From: Bolinopsis microptera
Lineage: Eukaryota; Ctenophora; Tentaculata; Lobata; Bolinopsidae
DNA length: 64,000 nt
Reading direction: 5' to 3'
Assembly (NCBI RefSeq): GCF_026151205.1
Contig: NC_087082.1
Coordinates: 16,895,401-16,959,400, forward strand
A program made the position numbers and the translations under genes. Positions 34,176 to 44,909 of this stretch are shown here, in pieces. Under the pieces are notes generated by a model. The model ran no database searches. It was not told the origin of the DNA and saw only the letters and a program-made list of their open reading frames with translations. Every line of letters begins with the position of its first letter. The first letter of the stretch is position 1.

Positions 34176-34435
34176 TTTAAATGTGCTGTATTTTAAGGGA
34201 AATTTACAGAGTTGTAAGCTCCAGGGTTGATTTTTATCACATGATCGTATTTTTATTCATAATTGTGATCAAGACTAATGAATTGTACCAGATTTGATTT
34301 ATTTCACATCAATAAATTCGTGTGTCTACCTTGTTTAAGTGATATCTATCTATTTTGAAAAGAATTCTACTATTTAGAGCCAGGAACAGGATGAAAAATG
34401 ATGAAAAATTCGAGTGGAATGAGAGACTGTTTGAT

Positions 34436-34820
34436 GCGTTACTCCGTAACAGTCACTCCGTAACAATCCCCAAAATTTTTGAAGCCTCAAATTTTGTATT
34501 CCTTAGGCAATACACACTTTTTCTTGATTAATTATTGAAGGAAAATGTCTGAAAAGTGCCTGGAAGCCGTCAAAATACAACTTTTAAGAATATCTGAGAT
34601 AAAAATTAGGTCAGAATATGGGTGTACCAAAATCTGAAAATTTATCTAGTCACTCCATAACGAAATTTCGACTTTTAATTACTCAAAAACGGATTGATTT
34701 CTCACTATTTTCTTTGGCAGATATGTAAATCGTAGGTTTGAAACGCCTTAGAAACATAATTTAACCAATAATGAACCTGTTTTCTTGGACATTTTTCGGA
34801 AAAAATGGGTAAAATTGTCA
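34436..34820. repeat. GTCACTCCGTAAC motif cluster
   Basis: GTTACTCCGTAAC and CAGTCACTCCGTAACAA are adjacent at about 34437-34468. Variants GTCACTCCATAACG (34650-34663) and GTCACACCGTAACA (34817-34830) follow at ~180 bp spacing. GTTACTCCGTAAC is a near-palindrome. It may be the ends of a small inverted-repeat element or a ~180 bp satellite remnant. Confidence 0.4.
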
Positions 34821-34847
34821 CACCGTAACATTCTATAGTTTTGAAAT

Positions 34848-35132
34848 ATGCCCATTATCAGTTATCAAGGAACGCCCACTTTCTCGCCACGTAGACCACT
34901 TGTAGTTATACTAGTTAGTTTACTAAGTCAAGTCCAGTTTACAACAGTGGGGTACGAGCACACGCCCCGGAGGACATTAGAGGAGGGTATGTATTGGATA
35001 GAGTACCACATCCAGTGGTCCTATTTTCAGAAAACAGAAGACCGGCAAACAGGCGATCAACCACCACTAAGACGAAAGTTCGGAGAACTGAAAGAAGTAT
35101 TTCTACTATTGCAGCCTCTGTTAGAGGATTAG
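34848..35132 (+). CDS. Hypothetical 94-aa frame
   Basis: ATG frame with FSPRRPLVVILVSLLSQVQF (possible hydrophobic segment), then EEGMYWIEYHIQWSYFQKTE and KFGELKEVFLLLQPLLED. No motif recognised. The next frame segment (35152-35280; GKPEWRPPLLKSLVKNFIRT) is in a different phase, which suggests a decayed longer gene. Confidence 0.25.
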   Translation: MPIISYQGTPTFSPRRPLVVILVSLLSQVQFTTVGYEHTPRRTLEEGMYWIEYHIQWSYFQKTEDRQTGDQPPLRRKFGELKEVFLLLQPLLED

Positions 35133-35510
35133 CAATAAAGTCTATCATTTGGTAAACCAGAGTGGAGACCACCACTTCTCAAGTCATTGGTGAAGAACTT
35201 TATTCGGACAAGCGTGAAATCAGATAGAAAAATTGTTGCAACTTGTCAGATGCTTGTGCAGTATGATAAATCTTTACAGTTACTTTATATAAGGATTTAA
35301 TCAGATTATTGTAATTTATTTCTTTGGTTTTAACAGGAGTGAAGGGACATGATTCAGAACATATTTGAAGTATAGAAGAAGAATTGGAGCCAAGACAGCA
35401 CCAAGACAGCACCAGCCGCCAAATGACCCCACCAAATTCGAAGAAAGAAACCCACATTGTGACGGTAGGGTAAGAAAGTTCTGGAAGAGTGGAAAAGTAA
35501 TTTCTCCTAT

Positions 35511-35652
35511 GTCAGCGTTCAAACCCAGAAAGCGGAAGCGTAATGCGACCGTAGATGACTACCTTGAAGCGGGTAAAAATAACCCCAATGCCCGCTTCAA
35601 GGGTGGCAAAGATATCATCCTGGCCCGGTATGACGTGCTCAACCGGAGCTGA
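35511..35652 (+). CDS. Small basic frame with KRKR motif
   Basis: From ATG at 35511: MSAFKPRKRKRNATVDDYLE, then KNNPNARFKGGKDIILARYD, stop. The frame is open upstream to about 35365 without ATG. PRKRKR resembles a nuclear localisation signal. Unknown family. Confidence 0.3.
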
Positions 35653-36263
35653 CAATAAAGGCTGCATAAAGATAGAACAGGTCTGACGGGTAATGTCTGG
35701 AAAATAAAAATATCAAACAACATTACCACTATCATAGTAATTTATTTACAGTATGATTAATTCGTGTTTTAAATGCTTAAAAAAGCTGGAAATGGAGAGA
35801 AAGAAAGCAAAAAAATAGTAATCGAGAATAATTCAGATACAAGAACCAGTCACTGGCTAAACAGTGTACCACATTCGGTCCAGTCTTACCTTCAAAGAAC
35901 AAACAGACAAACGGGAGAGGAGTTAGAAGCTAGGATATCGATCAACATGGGCTAAATTCTTCAACTTTAGTCAACTTCGGTCTGAAATCCACAAAATTAG
36001 GGAAATTATCTGTTTGGTCAGAGGCATGTTCTTACGTCGTAACCAAGAAGAGCACCTTATATCTTATCACTAAAAACAATGGAATATTTGAGGTTGGGAA
36101 TTTAAAGTTTGTTATAAGTTCCCTCGAAAACTGTTTTCATATCTATAACGCTGTGGGCTATATATCAAGGGGCACGAAAGCTGCTGATGCTGTTTAAGCT
36201 AATGTCGAAGAAGCAAAGGAAACACTCACAAAGGCGGTCATCTTCTTCAACAGTCTATTAAAG

Positions 36264-36566
36264 ATGAAGAGAATAGTTAATAACAACGTGAAGGCTGTCC
36301 GATCACAGCATGGATGTGTCTACTATCAAACCAATGACTGTTTAAGTTCATCAATAGGCAGTATGAACATCGTTCTTGAACGTCTTAAGCTTCTTAAAGC
36401 TTGCAACTTGCGCCATTTAAAGCCACACACTATCTTTAATGAAGCAATGATCGAACATGCTTTTGGGAAGTCAACCTCCTCAAGATCGGCTTTTAATAAA
36501 AGCATGGCGGAATATGTTGCTAGCAAAAGAAAGAACGAGACTGATGTGTTTTATAAAGTTTGTTAA
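36264..36566 (+). CDS. Hypothetical 100-aa frame
   Basis: ATG frame KRIVNNNVKAVRSQHGCVYY, SIGSMNIVLERLKLLKACNL, FNEAMIEHAFGKSTSSRSAF. Upstream in phase, after one stop, ANVEEAKETLTKAVIFFNSL suggests an older, longer helical protein. After the TAA, a shifted frame reads PTTSFSISEVQQVLKSVKL. Not recognised; probably a fragment of a multicopy or mobile gene. Confidence 0.3.
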   Translation: MKRIVNNNVKAVRSQHGCVYYQTNDCLSSSIGSMNIVLERLKLLKACNLRHLKPHTIFNEAMIEHAFGKSTSSRSAFNKSMAEYVASKRKNETDVFYKVC

Positions 36567-36639
36567 ACTCCTGGATTCAGCAATCCTAATGTGTATCGTA
36601 AACGATATTGTGAACCACCCACAACCAGCTTTTCTATAA

Positions 36640-37452
36640 GTGAAGTACAGCAAGTGTTGAAATCGGTGAAGCTCGTACCTGAAAAAACCTTCACTTTGAT
36701 GTCTCTATCAAATTGTCTTTATTAATTTCTTCGGAGTGGATGAGTACCTGCTCATCCACTAAGATGTTGCAGTGGTAATCAATCCTGCCGTGACATTTTC
36801 TCGTAATTATAGAATCGTTTTTGTTAAGATAAGTGGGATGATTGGCTACATCTGTCCTTCAGTCTGAGGTGAGATATTAGTTATATAATGATCCTATGTG
36901 CCTACAGCCTGCAGATGTACAGGTACACTTGTTTAATACACACAGCATCAATGTGTTCTTAGACAGTTTTGTCGGACATTTGCTCTATCTGCAAAGCTAA
37001 GAACTAAGTTGACAATAATCTATTTTCACTCTTAAATTTATTTCTGTTCAAAACATTTGACAAGAAATTTGCTCGCCGTTTCTGCACGAAAATACTAATC
37101 CGTACTTAAGCACAGCGTTTTTTGCATGAAAATGCTAATTTGTACTTTAGCAGAGTAGACAGAAAAGATTAAGGTTATTTCCATAATTTAATAGGATTTC
37201 CATGATTTAATAGGACGGTTGAAGGACAGATGCAGGGTAAACACTAAACTTCTTTAGCGATCAAAGAGAATAAGGAAACAATCCTTTAAGTTATTTCTAT
37301 ATCTAAATAAATTTGACTGCGTTGTGGGCCATTTCCGTCCAAATTTGTCAGTATTTAACCAAAAACTGTCACAATTTCAGTTATATAATATTGATTTATT
37401 TCCTATTTCGGATAATAATATTAGTTGATCATATTTCTAGTATTCGAGTATT
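36640..37452. other. No gene recognised
   Basis: AT-rich sequence up to the LTR element. A GAAAATACTAATC/GAAAATGCTAATT duplication lies near 37085-37145, and CATGATTTAATAGGA-type words repeat near 37180-37215. Confidence 0.4.
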
Positions 37453-37456
37453 ATGT

Positions 37457-37886
37457 TGTTAACGGGTCCTTCTCTTGTATTGTTGGGAACAACGGAAAAC
37501 AACAGTTTAGGAGAAGTGGTTTAAAATAAAACTAAAAACTAACTTTTACAACACAAAACATCTTTATTTATATTACCTCCCGTGCCGATCTTAATAACTA
37601 TTCTGACGTCACACTAATGTTTAGTGCTCGAGCTGACCGAGGTTAAATGAGGCTTTAGTCCACCTGCTATGGTCATGTGACCTAGGTCACATGACTTACA
37701 ACCAATGGAAGGCTACCTCGCCTAGTTGTCAACCAATGGTAAAATTACAGTATATTTTGCACAGCGTTCACTTAAATGCATGGTTGAATGAACTGACCCT
37801 AATGGTCCTAGAAAGGTCACGATCAAGACACCTGTGTCCTGTTCAATATCATCTTAATCATAATTATGCAATCCTATTACCTAACA
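37457..37886 (-). repeat. 3' LTR of the non-coding element
   Basis: 430 bp, on the plus strand TGTTAACGGG...TTACCTAACA. The minus-strand sense carries AATAAAGATG, a polyadenylation signal candidate, near 37557-37570. A short palindrome CATGTGACCTAGGTCACATG lies at 37673-37692. Confidence 0.92.
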
Positions 37887-37900
37887 TACCTCCCTTTTTT
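37887..37900 (-). promoter_or_regulatory. Polypurine tract
   Basis: On the minus strand AAAAAAGGGAGGTA ends exactly at the TG of the 3' LTR, the expected plus-strand primer position. Confidence 0.8.
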
Positions 37901-40900
37901 AAGATAATTTTATTTATGTTTTGGATGTTTCGTGCTTAAAGAATAAAATTATCAAATGAATCTTTACAACATGTATTTTACAATGCAACAAAAATTTAGT
38001 CTTAATACAACATTTTTCATTAATGAAAACATATCTCTAGAGCTTTTACTTAAAGATAATTTTTAAATTCAAATTTCTAGTAAACATAAATGATTGGCTG
38101 TACTTCCTTTTCGAACTTCTTTTTTTTTTTTCTTTTATTATTGACAATCTGGAAATTGGTAAATGTGTACAGTCAACCATTTTAAAAATATTTCAACTAT
38201 TAATATATCAACATTAATATATCAACAATAATAAAACTCATCTAAAATTCTACTCTCAGTCTCTTTTTGACAATCATTTAAATCAAAGAACTAATTCTGA
38301 GAGTAAGTTAACATAATATCAGTCTAGCTAACATTTTTTTATTATTTTTGTATATACTTATATTAAATCTTTTTTTTCTAATTTTCTTAGTTTTCTTTTG
38401 ATCATAACTGCATTCGCGATTAAAGCTATTTAGTGTTAAACAAAATTTGCGTTATTAGAATTTCACATATTTCAACAATAAATCGATACTGATGCATCGA
38501 TAGAAATCTAACTGCAGGCCCAGGGATGGCCGGCACCAAACACGTGTGGTAATCACTAGGCTGTTTTACGGCTTCTGATTGCCACAACTTGCCAACCCTC
38601 GAACCTGTACATATTTAAATCCAAAATTAATCCTGATTTTTGTTTACTATATGTCATTCCAAGTTAAAGTTGTCTTAATTTCATTAGTTCAACTGTGTAC
38701 TCCGTATTTTTTTGGATTTGATACAAAACCGTATCGAAATTCGATTTTCAAAATTTTTACCACGGATAATAACTACTCCGTGTCTCAGTTTCAACGAACA
38801 TGGTATGGATTAAAATACCTGACTGTAGCACAACCGTTTTGTCTGCACACTCAATTGGTAAAATTTTACAATCTGACATTATTTCACTATTTAGGCAGGC
38901 TTATTTAGCTGAATTTTTAAAACTTAATTTCTGATAGATAACTCGGAATCATATCAATAACGTATTCTAATCCTGGTACACTCACACTCACTTGCACAGT
39001 CACATGTTCATGAGGTAAAACTTACAACACTCTATGGTGTTACATTTAAAAATAAACTCTCAATCTCTAAACTTAAAGGTATGAAGTTCTCAAAACTTGG
39101 CATTACACTGCAACACAAAACATCAGCAACTCCTAAGCCTAAATTCAGGTCGTTCACTTTATCACTAAACAACCACAAGCTGCGATCAGTTATAATGATT
39201 ATAACTTTGCAACTTTGTATAAAATACAACTGGCAGTTTACCATAGTCGGCTAGTCCTAATGTACTAATGGACAAAATTCTGTCCTACCCCTAAGATTCA
39301 CCAAACAAACTGAGACTAGATTTCTGTTTCTACTTTCTAGCTGGGCAGAGTAATTTATTCAGACATAAATTAAATTGCATTAAAATGTCCCGTGCCACTC
39401 GGAAAATATTTGCCCGAAATTCACTTATACTTATTCTTACACTTTCTCACAAAACATATCTCACTCACACTTAGCATTTATTACACGGTCAGTAGTTTAA
39501 GTTCTCAAAACTTGGCATTCGACGGCAAAAAAAATTCTCCACAATAGCTTGCAAGCATATTCTCGGTTGTCAACTTAACAACCACACGCCGTTACACAAT
39601 TCTCACAACAAAAGCGCCAAGTTCCGCTTGTCTTGGCTGTTAGCTTCGCAACCAAGGACAAAGCAAATATTCATGATCATGATCTGTACATAAACTATAA
39701 ACTTCAAACCAAGCAATTTCAACATTGCTATTAGGTCAACCTCCATTAAAATCAAACCGTATCAACGTCAGTCTAATTTATGACGCATACATTATTACAT
39801 TACTCTCAAAAGAGAACTACTACTACGACCTAAAATGCTTTCAAATTCATCCAGCGTGTAAGTGCAATTCCTTACTTTGAATGGTACGATTTAATACTTC
39901 AATGCTCTTACTGAAATACTAGTATCAGTAACTAAGGCTTACTCAACTGAATAATTTTCTGTCTATTATGATATATTATACGATATCGCTATTCCATGAA
40001 CGGCAGAACTTACTAACTCTCCATAAAATAACTTAAAGTTAAAGTCGTCGGTTCGGTCTTTGTGCAAAAAGAAAGTCAGTGCCCTCTCGTCGAGGGAGTC
40101 AGTCAATTGGTCGATCCTTATTTGTCATTTAATGTCATACAATCATCATTGCACAAAATATTGTCAGGTTAATGTTTCAATAGTTTCCTGAGTTATATCA
40201 AATTTCCATGGATGTTACCATGTGAAGCACTTCTAGCCGTCATGTTTACAAGGCCAATATTATAGGTAAACTTATACTCTTATAGTAGGCTACAAGTCAA
40301 TAGCAAGTTGTTACCATAAATAGCAGGACCCGCAAGTAATTCGAACCCATTCGTTTTCGGGATTTACACTAACAGCTGGCTATATTAGTATTATTCATAA
40401 ACTTTTTAAAGCTGTAACAAGCCAACTCAATTGTTGGACCTTATCACTCACTATCAGACCGTCACAGCATGCGGTCACTCGAGAAACACTTATCGATATT
40501 TTTACTGCACATTTCACATACACTTACTGTGTACTTCACTTAAATTCACTGTGCATTTCACTCAAATTTACCGTGTCTTTCACTGTTCATTTCACTTACA
40601 CCAGACACCTACTGTGTATTTCACTTAAATCTACTGTGTCATACTGGAATCTCACTGGAACAAACGATCACACGCCTAGTTCAAAATGCTAAACGACTCT
40701 AGTTTCTAGCTATATGATTTTAAATTTAACTTAGCTCCAAGTCAAGCATCAACATATCATTAACTTGAAATAGCACAATAATACTTGAAAAAAATGACAA
40801 AAATTTGAGGTTGGGCCATGTTATACGAAAAATTTTCAAGTGATAACCTTAGTTTTTGTTCATTACTAAGTAGACTGTTTCATTAAAATGTTGAACATTA

Positions 40901-41290
40901 TGAAACTCGTAAACTTATTATAAAATTTTGTTAAAATTTTAGATAAATCTATTCATGATTTCGTAGCAAAAGTTAAGATTGACAATTTTTTGAAATCTCC
41001 AAAATTTTCTGCTCTCGTGTTGATTTTGATAAAAATTTTTATTATTTCTTCTCAAATAGGCTTTAAAAATTAAAAGGTTTAAAAATATACCTCTTTTCAT
41101 CTCAACTCTTATGTTTGTATCCAGTAGATTAAAGTAGGACTAGATTGTCCGAGTAATCAACCGTTTGTAGTCAGCTTATCCGTTCTCCACACCCCTCTGT
41201 CGCTATTTTCCTATCGTAGGTTGATTTCGCCACTATAGATACCATGGATTGAGTTCCATTTTAAGTTTACAGGATCTTGGGGAAACATCA
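37901..41290 (-). other. Non-coding interior of the LTR element
   Basis: AT-rich DNA with stops in all frames. Internal repetition includes AGTTCTCAAAACTTGGCATT (near 39083 and again near 39503) and CACTGTG-CATTTCACTTAAAT-type steps at about 40500-40640. No pol motif was found in any frame. Confidence 0.75.
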
Positions 41291-41552
41291 GATCTGGGTT
41301 ACCTCCCAGCAAGGACTTGATATCTGGGTTACCTCCCAGCACGGACTTGATATCTGGGTTACCTCCCAGCAAGGACTTGATATCTGGGTTACCTCCCAGC
41401 AAGGACTTAATATCTGGGTTACCTCCCAGCAAGGACTTTATCTGGGTTACCTCCCAGCAAGGACTTTATTTGGGTTACCTCCCAGCAAGGACTTTATCTG
41501 GGTTACCTCCCAACAAGGACTTTATCTGGGTTACCTCCCAGCAAGGACTTTT
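41291..41552 (-). repeat. Nine-unit hairpin array in the element leader
   Basis: Four 30 bp units then four 28 bp units and a 29 bp unit of ATCTGGGTTACCTCCCAGCA-type repeat. Each unit contains CTGGG-TTACCT-CCCAG, a 5 bp stem with a 6-base loop. In minus-strand RNA the loop is AGGUAA. The array starts ~110 bp downstream of the primer-binding site. Unit lengths of 30 then 28 show two expansion phases. The 30 bp part translates as a decapeptide repeat, but the change to 28 bp breaks all frames, so structure rather than protein is implied. Confidence 0.9.
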
Positions 41553-41660
41553 ATCTGGAACCAGGATCTCAGTTGTCCGTTGTTATTTTTTCTCCATCAT
41601 TTATTCTGCAGTAAGGCGTAATTGTTGTAGCCTTCAGCAGCAAGATGTCCCAACGTCGGT

Positions 41661-41678
41661 CGTTATCCTCGTCGCCAA
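41661..41678 (-). promoter_or_regulatory. Primer-binding site
   Basis: TTGGCGACGAGGATAACG on the minus strand, immediately after the CA end of the 5' LTR. TGGCGAC-type sites are complementary to a tRNA 3' end (CCA) and common in Ty3/Gypsy elements. Confidence 0.75.
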
Positions 41679-42109
41679 TGTTAACGGGGTGCTTCTCTTG
41701 TAGTTTTGGGAACAACGGAAAACAACAGTTTAGGAGAAGTGGTTTAAAATAAAACTAAAAACTAACTTTTACAACACAAAACATCTTTATTTATATTACC
41801 TCCCGTGCCGATCTTAATAACTATTCTGACGTCACACTAATGTTTAGTGCTCGAGCTGACCGAGGTTAAATGAGGCTTTAGTCCACCTGCTATGGTCATG
41901 TGACCTAGGTCACATGACTTACAACCAATGGAAGGCTACCTCGCCTAGTTGTCAACCAATGGTAAAATTACAGTATATTTTGCACAGCGTTCACTTAAAT
42001 GCATGGTTGAATGAACTGACCCTAATGGTCCTAGAAAGGTCACGATCAAGACACCTGTGTCCTGTTCAATATCATCTTAATAATAATTATGCAATCCTAT
42101 TACCTAACA
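41679..42109 (-). repeat. 5' LTR of the non-coding element
   Basis: 431 bp, near identical to 37457-37886. Differences cluster in the first 30 bp of the plus-strand orientation (GGGTCC versus GGGGTGC; ATTGTT versus AGTTTT), with one further change near 42082. Confidence 0.92.
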
Positions 42110-42197
42110 ATGTGATATTCACTTGGACTAAATAGGGGTTTTTACACACTATGAACCTATCTATTTCCATCTCAATATAGCATTTCTTAGAAATGAA

Positions 42198-42563
42198 GTG
42201 GGCCTTAAACTGAGGGACGATTTCAAAATGTCAGACCTGAAGGAAACGCTGCAAAAGAGAGAAGTTCTTCGGCTGGCATTAGAAAACGACATGAACAGGA
42301 AGCATCAGAATTCACCCCACAGTTCAAAGTTGAAAGAGATTGTTGTCAAACATGCACTGAAATTCTCTGTTGCATCTACAATCAGCTTTTCTACGTCGAT
42401 CGGGGGCCCAAAAAAGTCAACTATTAAGACATCGTGCCAATGCAACGTGCCTGTACTTCCATACATCGACAAGAAGAACTTATTGTCTCATGTTGACGTT
42501 TTCAAGTCCATACTTGATGACTCGTACGTCAATATAACATATTTATCATTTGATTGTAATATA
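42198..42563 (+). pseudogene. Unknown frame interrupted by TTAA palindrome
   Basis: The open frame (first ATG at 42228) reads MSDLKETLQKREVLRLALEN, KLKEIVVKHALKFSVASTIS, CQCNVPVLPYIDKKNLLSHV and LSFDCNI, then runs into the palindromic element at TTAA 42564. It is basic and helical at the start with a later Cys-x-Cys. After the palindrome no obvious continuation is seen. Not recognised. It begins only ~85 bp from the LTR element's edge. Confidence 0.35.
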
Positions 42564-43933
42564 TTAAGGGGGGGGGCCAATGGGTATTTTTTTGTGAAAC
42601 TTGATTTCGAGATAGCAGTTGACCAACAAACTAGGACCAGTGACCGAACTTTTGAGGGGGTCCCGGACCCCAACCGCCAAACGGTGCGCGCAGGGCAGCC
42701 ACGCCCATATTTGGTCCAAATTAGGCCCAATTTAGCCAAATACCCTGTACATGCCCAAAACCCAGGTTTATGGTGCTCTACTTGTAGCTAGTGGTCTCCT
42801 GAACTCGTATATGAAATTTCATCAAGATTGGACAAAAAATGACTGAGTTATGAGCCAAAAACCATATGCCCATATTTGGGCATACGCACCAAATTTGGTA
42901 GATTTCGTCCCATAAATTGGTCAAATATCAATATTTTTGAATGAAACTTACTTTATATGAAAGGTAAGCCTAAACTACATATTCTCTGTAATTTATAGCT
43001 TTATATCTGTTTAAATGTGGATACTAAGGCGAAAAAACCACAAAAAATGAACTAAATTGCCCATATCTCGGTTCGTGATATTCGCGGAATTGATCTCACC
43101 AAAATTGTAACAACTCAATCAGTTTTCAAAATTTTTGCATGAAATTTTTGGAATCGACTCGAAATCGCATTTCGACCTTATTTTAAGAACGGATTTTTGA
43201 TTTAGGCCTCAAAAAAAATTTGGCGGCCAAATTCCAAAATTATATTACAGAAATTCAGAATTTGGCCGCCAAATTTTTTTTGAGGCCTAAATCAAAAATC
43301 CGTTCTTAAAATAAGGTCGAAATACGATTTCGAGTCGATTTCAAAAATTTCATGCAAAAATTTTGAAAACTGATTGAGTTGTTACAATTTTGGTGAGATC
43401 AATTCCGCAAATATCGCGAACCGAGATATGGGCAATTTAGTTCATTTTTTGTGGTTTTTTCGCCTTAGTATCCACATTTAAACAGATATAAAGCTATAAC
43501 TTACAGAGAATATGTAGTTTAGGCTTACCTTTCATATAAAGTAAGTCTCATCCAAAAATATTGATATTTGACCAATTTATGGGACGAAATCTACCAAATT
43601 TGGTGCGTATGCCCAAATATGGGCATATGGTTTTTGGCTCATAACTCAGTCATTTTTTGTCCAATCTTGATGAAATTTCATATACGAGTTCAGGAGACCA
43701 CTAGCTACAAGTAGAGCACCATAAACCTGGGTTTTGGGCATGTTCAGGGTATTTGGCTAAATTGGGCCTAATTTGGACCAAATATGGGCGTGGCTGCCCT
43801 GCGCGCACCGTTTGGCGGTTGGGGTCCGGGACCCCCTCAAAAGTTCGGTCACTGGTCCTAGTTTGTTGGTCAACTACTATCTCGAAATCAAGTTTCACAA
43901 AAAAATACCCATTGACCCCCCCCCCCCCCTTAA
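42564..43933. mobile_element. ~1.37 kb TTAA-flanked fold-back element
   Basis: TTAA occurs at both ends (42564-42567, 43930-43933). Arms 42568-43234 and 43258-43929 are inverted complements over ~665 bp with only scattered mismatches, leaving a 23 bp loop (43235-43257). The arms start with a G-run (G9 left; C14 on the right) followed by C/TCAATGGGTATTTTTTT. TTAA target duplication is the signature of piggyBac-superfamily insertion; no transposase is encoded, so it is a non-autonomous fold-back/MITE-like element. Both arms contain the perfect palindrome GGGGTCCCGGACCCC. A transcript would form a long double-stranded hairpin. Confidence 0.88.
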
Positions 43934-44909
43934 AAAGCAATAATTACGTATATTCGGGTCTCAAGATTTCAACCGGAACCTTGTGTGTTTACTTACTGTG
44001 TGTCCAACCAAATAAATAAAAAGCAATAACTGAACTCTAAGTGATACAGACAAACTGTAAATAAAAACGAATTCTGTTTTGCTTACATAATACATTTATG
44101 ATCATAAATTAAAGCAGTTTATTACCATTATCATTCTTTGTATGTTATCAGCAGCTTTTTATCGACAAAGTGGTTTGCTAGTTTTTTGCAGTACATCTCA
44201 CTCATCTACATCTACATAAATATTATACACATCTATAATCTATATACCTATTATTTCTTCAGAAAAGTCCGCAGCTGGGCTTAAGTAGCGAAACCAAAAC
44301 TAGGTTTCATGTTGTTAGAAATACCTATAATTTAAGTGCATCAACAGGACGGAGGCAGGAACAAGGGTTTGGTTTTCCAATCAACTCTTGAAGGTGATAA
44401 GCCGCTACATTTAAACATTCATGACAACCATCAAAATCGAGTCTCATTGATGGCATCAATGCAAGACAGCACGAACTTCAACGACCAGTTTAAAAATTTA
44501 CTAAAGAAGTTTCTGTTCTGCTTTGTGTTAACTACGTATTGTATTTTTATTCTTTAACTGTCCAGAATATGACCTCTTTCATTTCTTTTTATCTTTTCGT
44601 CTTTTTACATTATTGTTTTATTCATTTTTCTTCTTTGTATCTTTGCCAATATTTTCTTTTCTTTCATTTCATTTTTCTTTGCAATCTCAATATTTTATTT
44701 TTTCCACTTAATTTTCTTTCATTTCTTATTCTGTTTTTCTTGTTTTGAAGTCTCAATAACAACATTAACAATATCTTCTTTTTTATTTCAATGCAACTTA
44801 ATTTCGACATTACAATAACTCTCAAAAACTATGTCAGTACAAGCTTTCATATCAGATGCTGCGGATTACGATACAGCAGCAGCCAGCAGAGTTTGACAGT
44901 ATCCAAGTG
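43934..44909. other. No gene recognised; dispersed T-rich repeat
   Basis: A T-rich block at 44640-44765 nearly matches 30970-31110. A 73-codon frame at 44336-44557 (HQQDGGRNKGLVFQSTLEGD...) has no recognised domain. Confidence 0.4.

Larger units (their letters stand above)
37453..42113 (-). mobile_element. Non-coding LTR retrotransposon (LARD-like), complete
   Basis: Bounded by ATGT target duplications (37453-37456, 42110-42113). Two LTRs of ~430 bp with TG/CA ends differ at only about half a dozen positions, so insertion is recent. On the minus strand the 5' LTR is 42109-41679, followed directly by a primer-binding-site-like TTGGCGACGAGGATAACG; a polypurine tract AAAAAAGGGAGGTA abuts the 3' LTR. 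The 3.8 kb interior has no Gag, protease, reverse transcriptase or integrase on either strand, with a longest frame ~110 codons. This matches large retrotransposon derivatives mobilised in trans. The TTGGCGACGAGG start suggests a Ty3/Gypsy-type helper. The leader holds a nine-unit hairpin array (41291-41552). Confidence 0.9.

Noticed and set aside
40321-40360. Possible tRNA B-box (GGGTTCGAATTAC on the minus strand)
   Set aside because: No matching A-box, anticodon stem or acceptor stem in the required positions.
41211-41432. Minus-strand repetitive peptide (LGGNPDIKS)n
   Set aside because: It is the reading of a DNA hairpin array whose unit changes from 30 to 28 bp, which breaks the frame; the plus strand is equally open. 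Not a protein gene.
41291-41552. CRISPR-like array
   Set aside because: Units are directly adjacent without unique spacers, in an animal-type LTR element; no cas genes.
42488-44019. Four mirror-image frames inside the palindrome
   Set aside because: The same arm read on both strands gives identical peptides (MAKLGLIWTKYGRGCPARTV); none matches a known domain, and frames arise from the inverted repeat.
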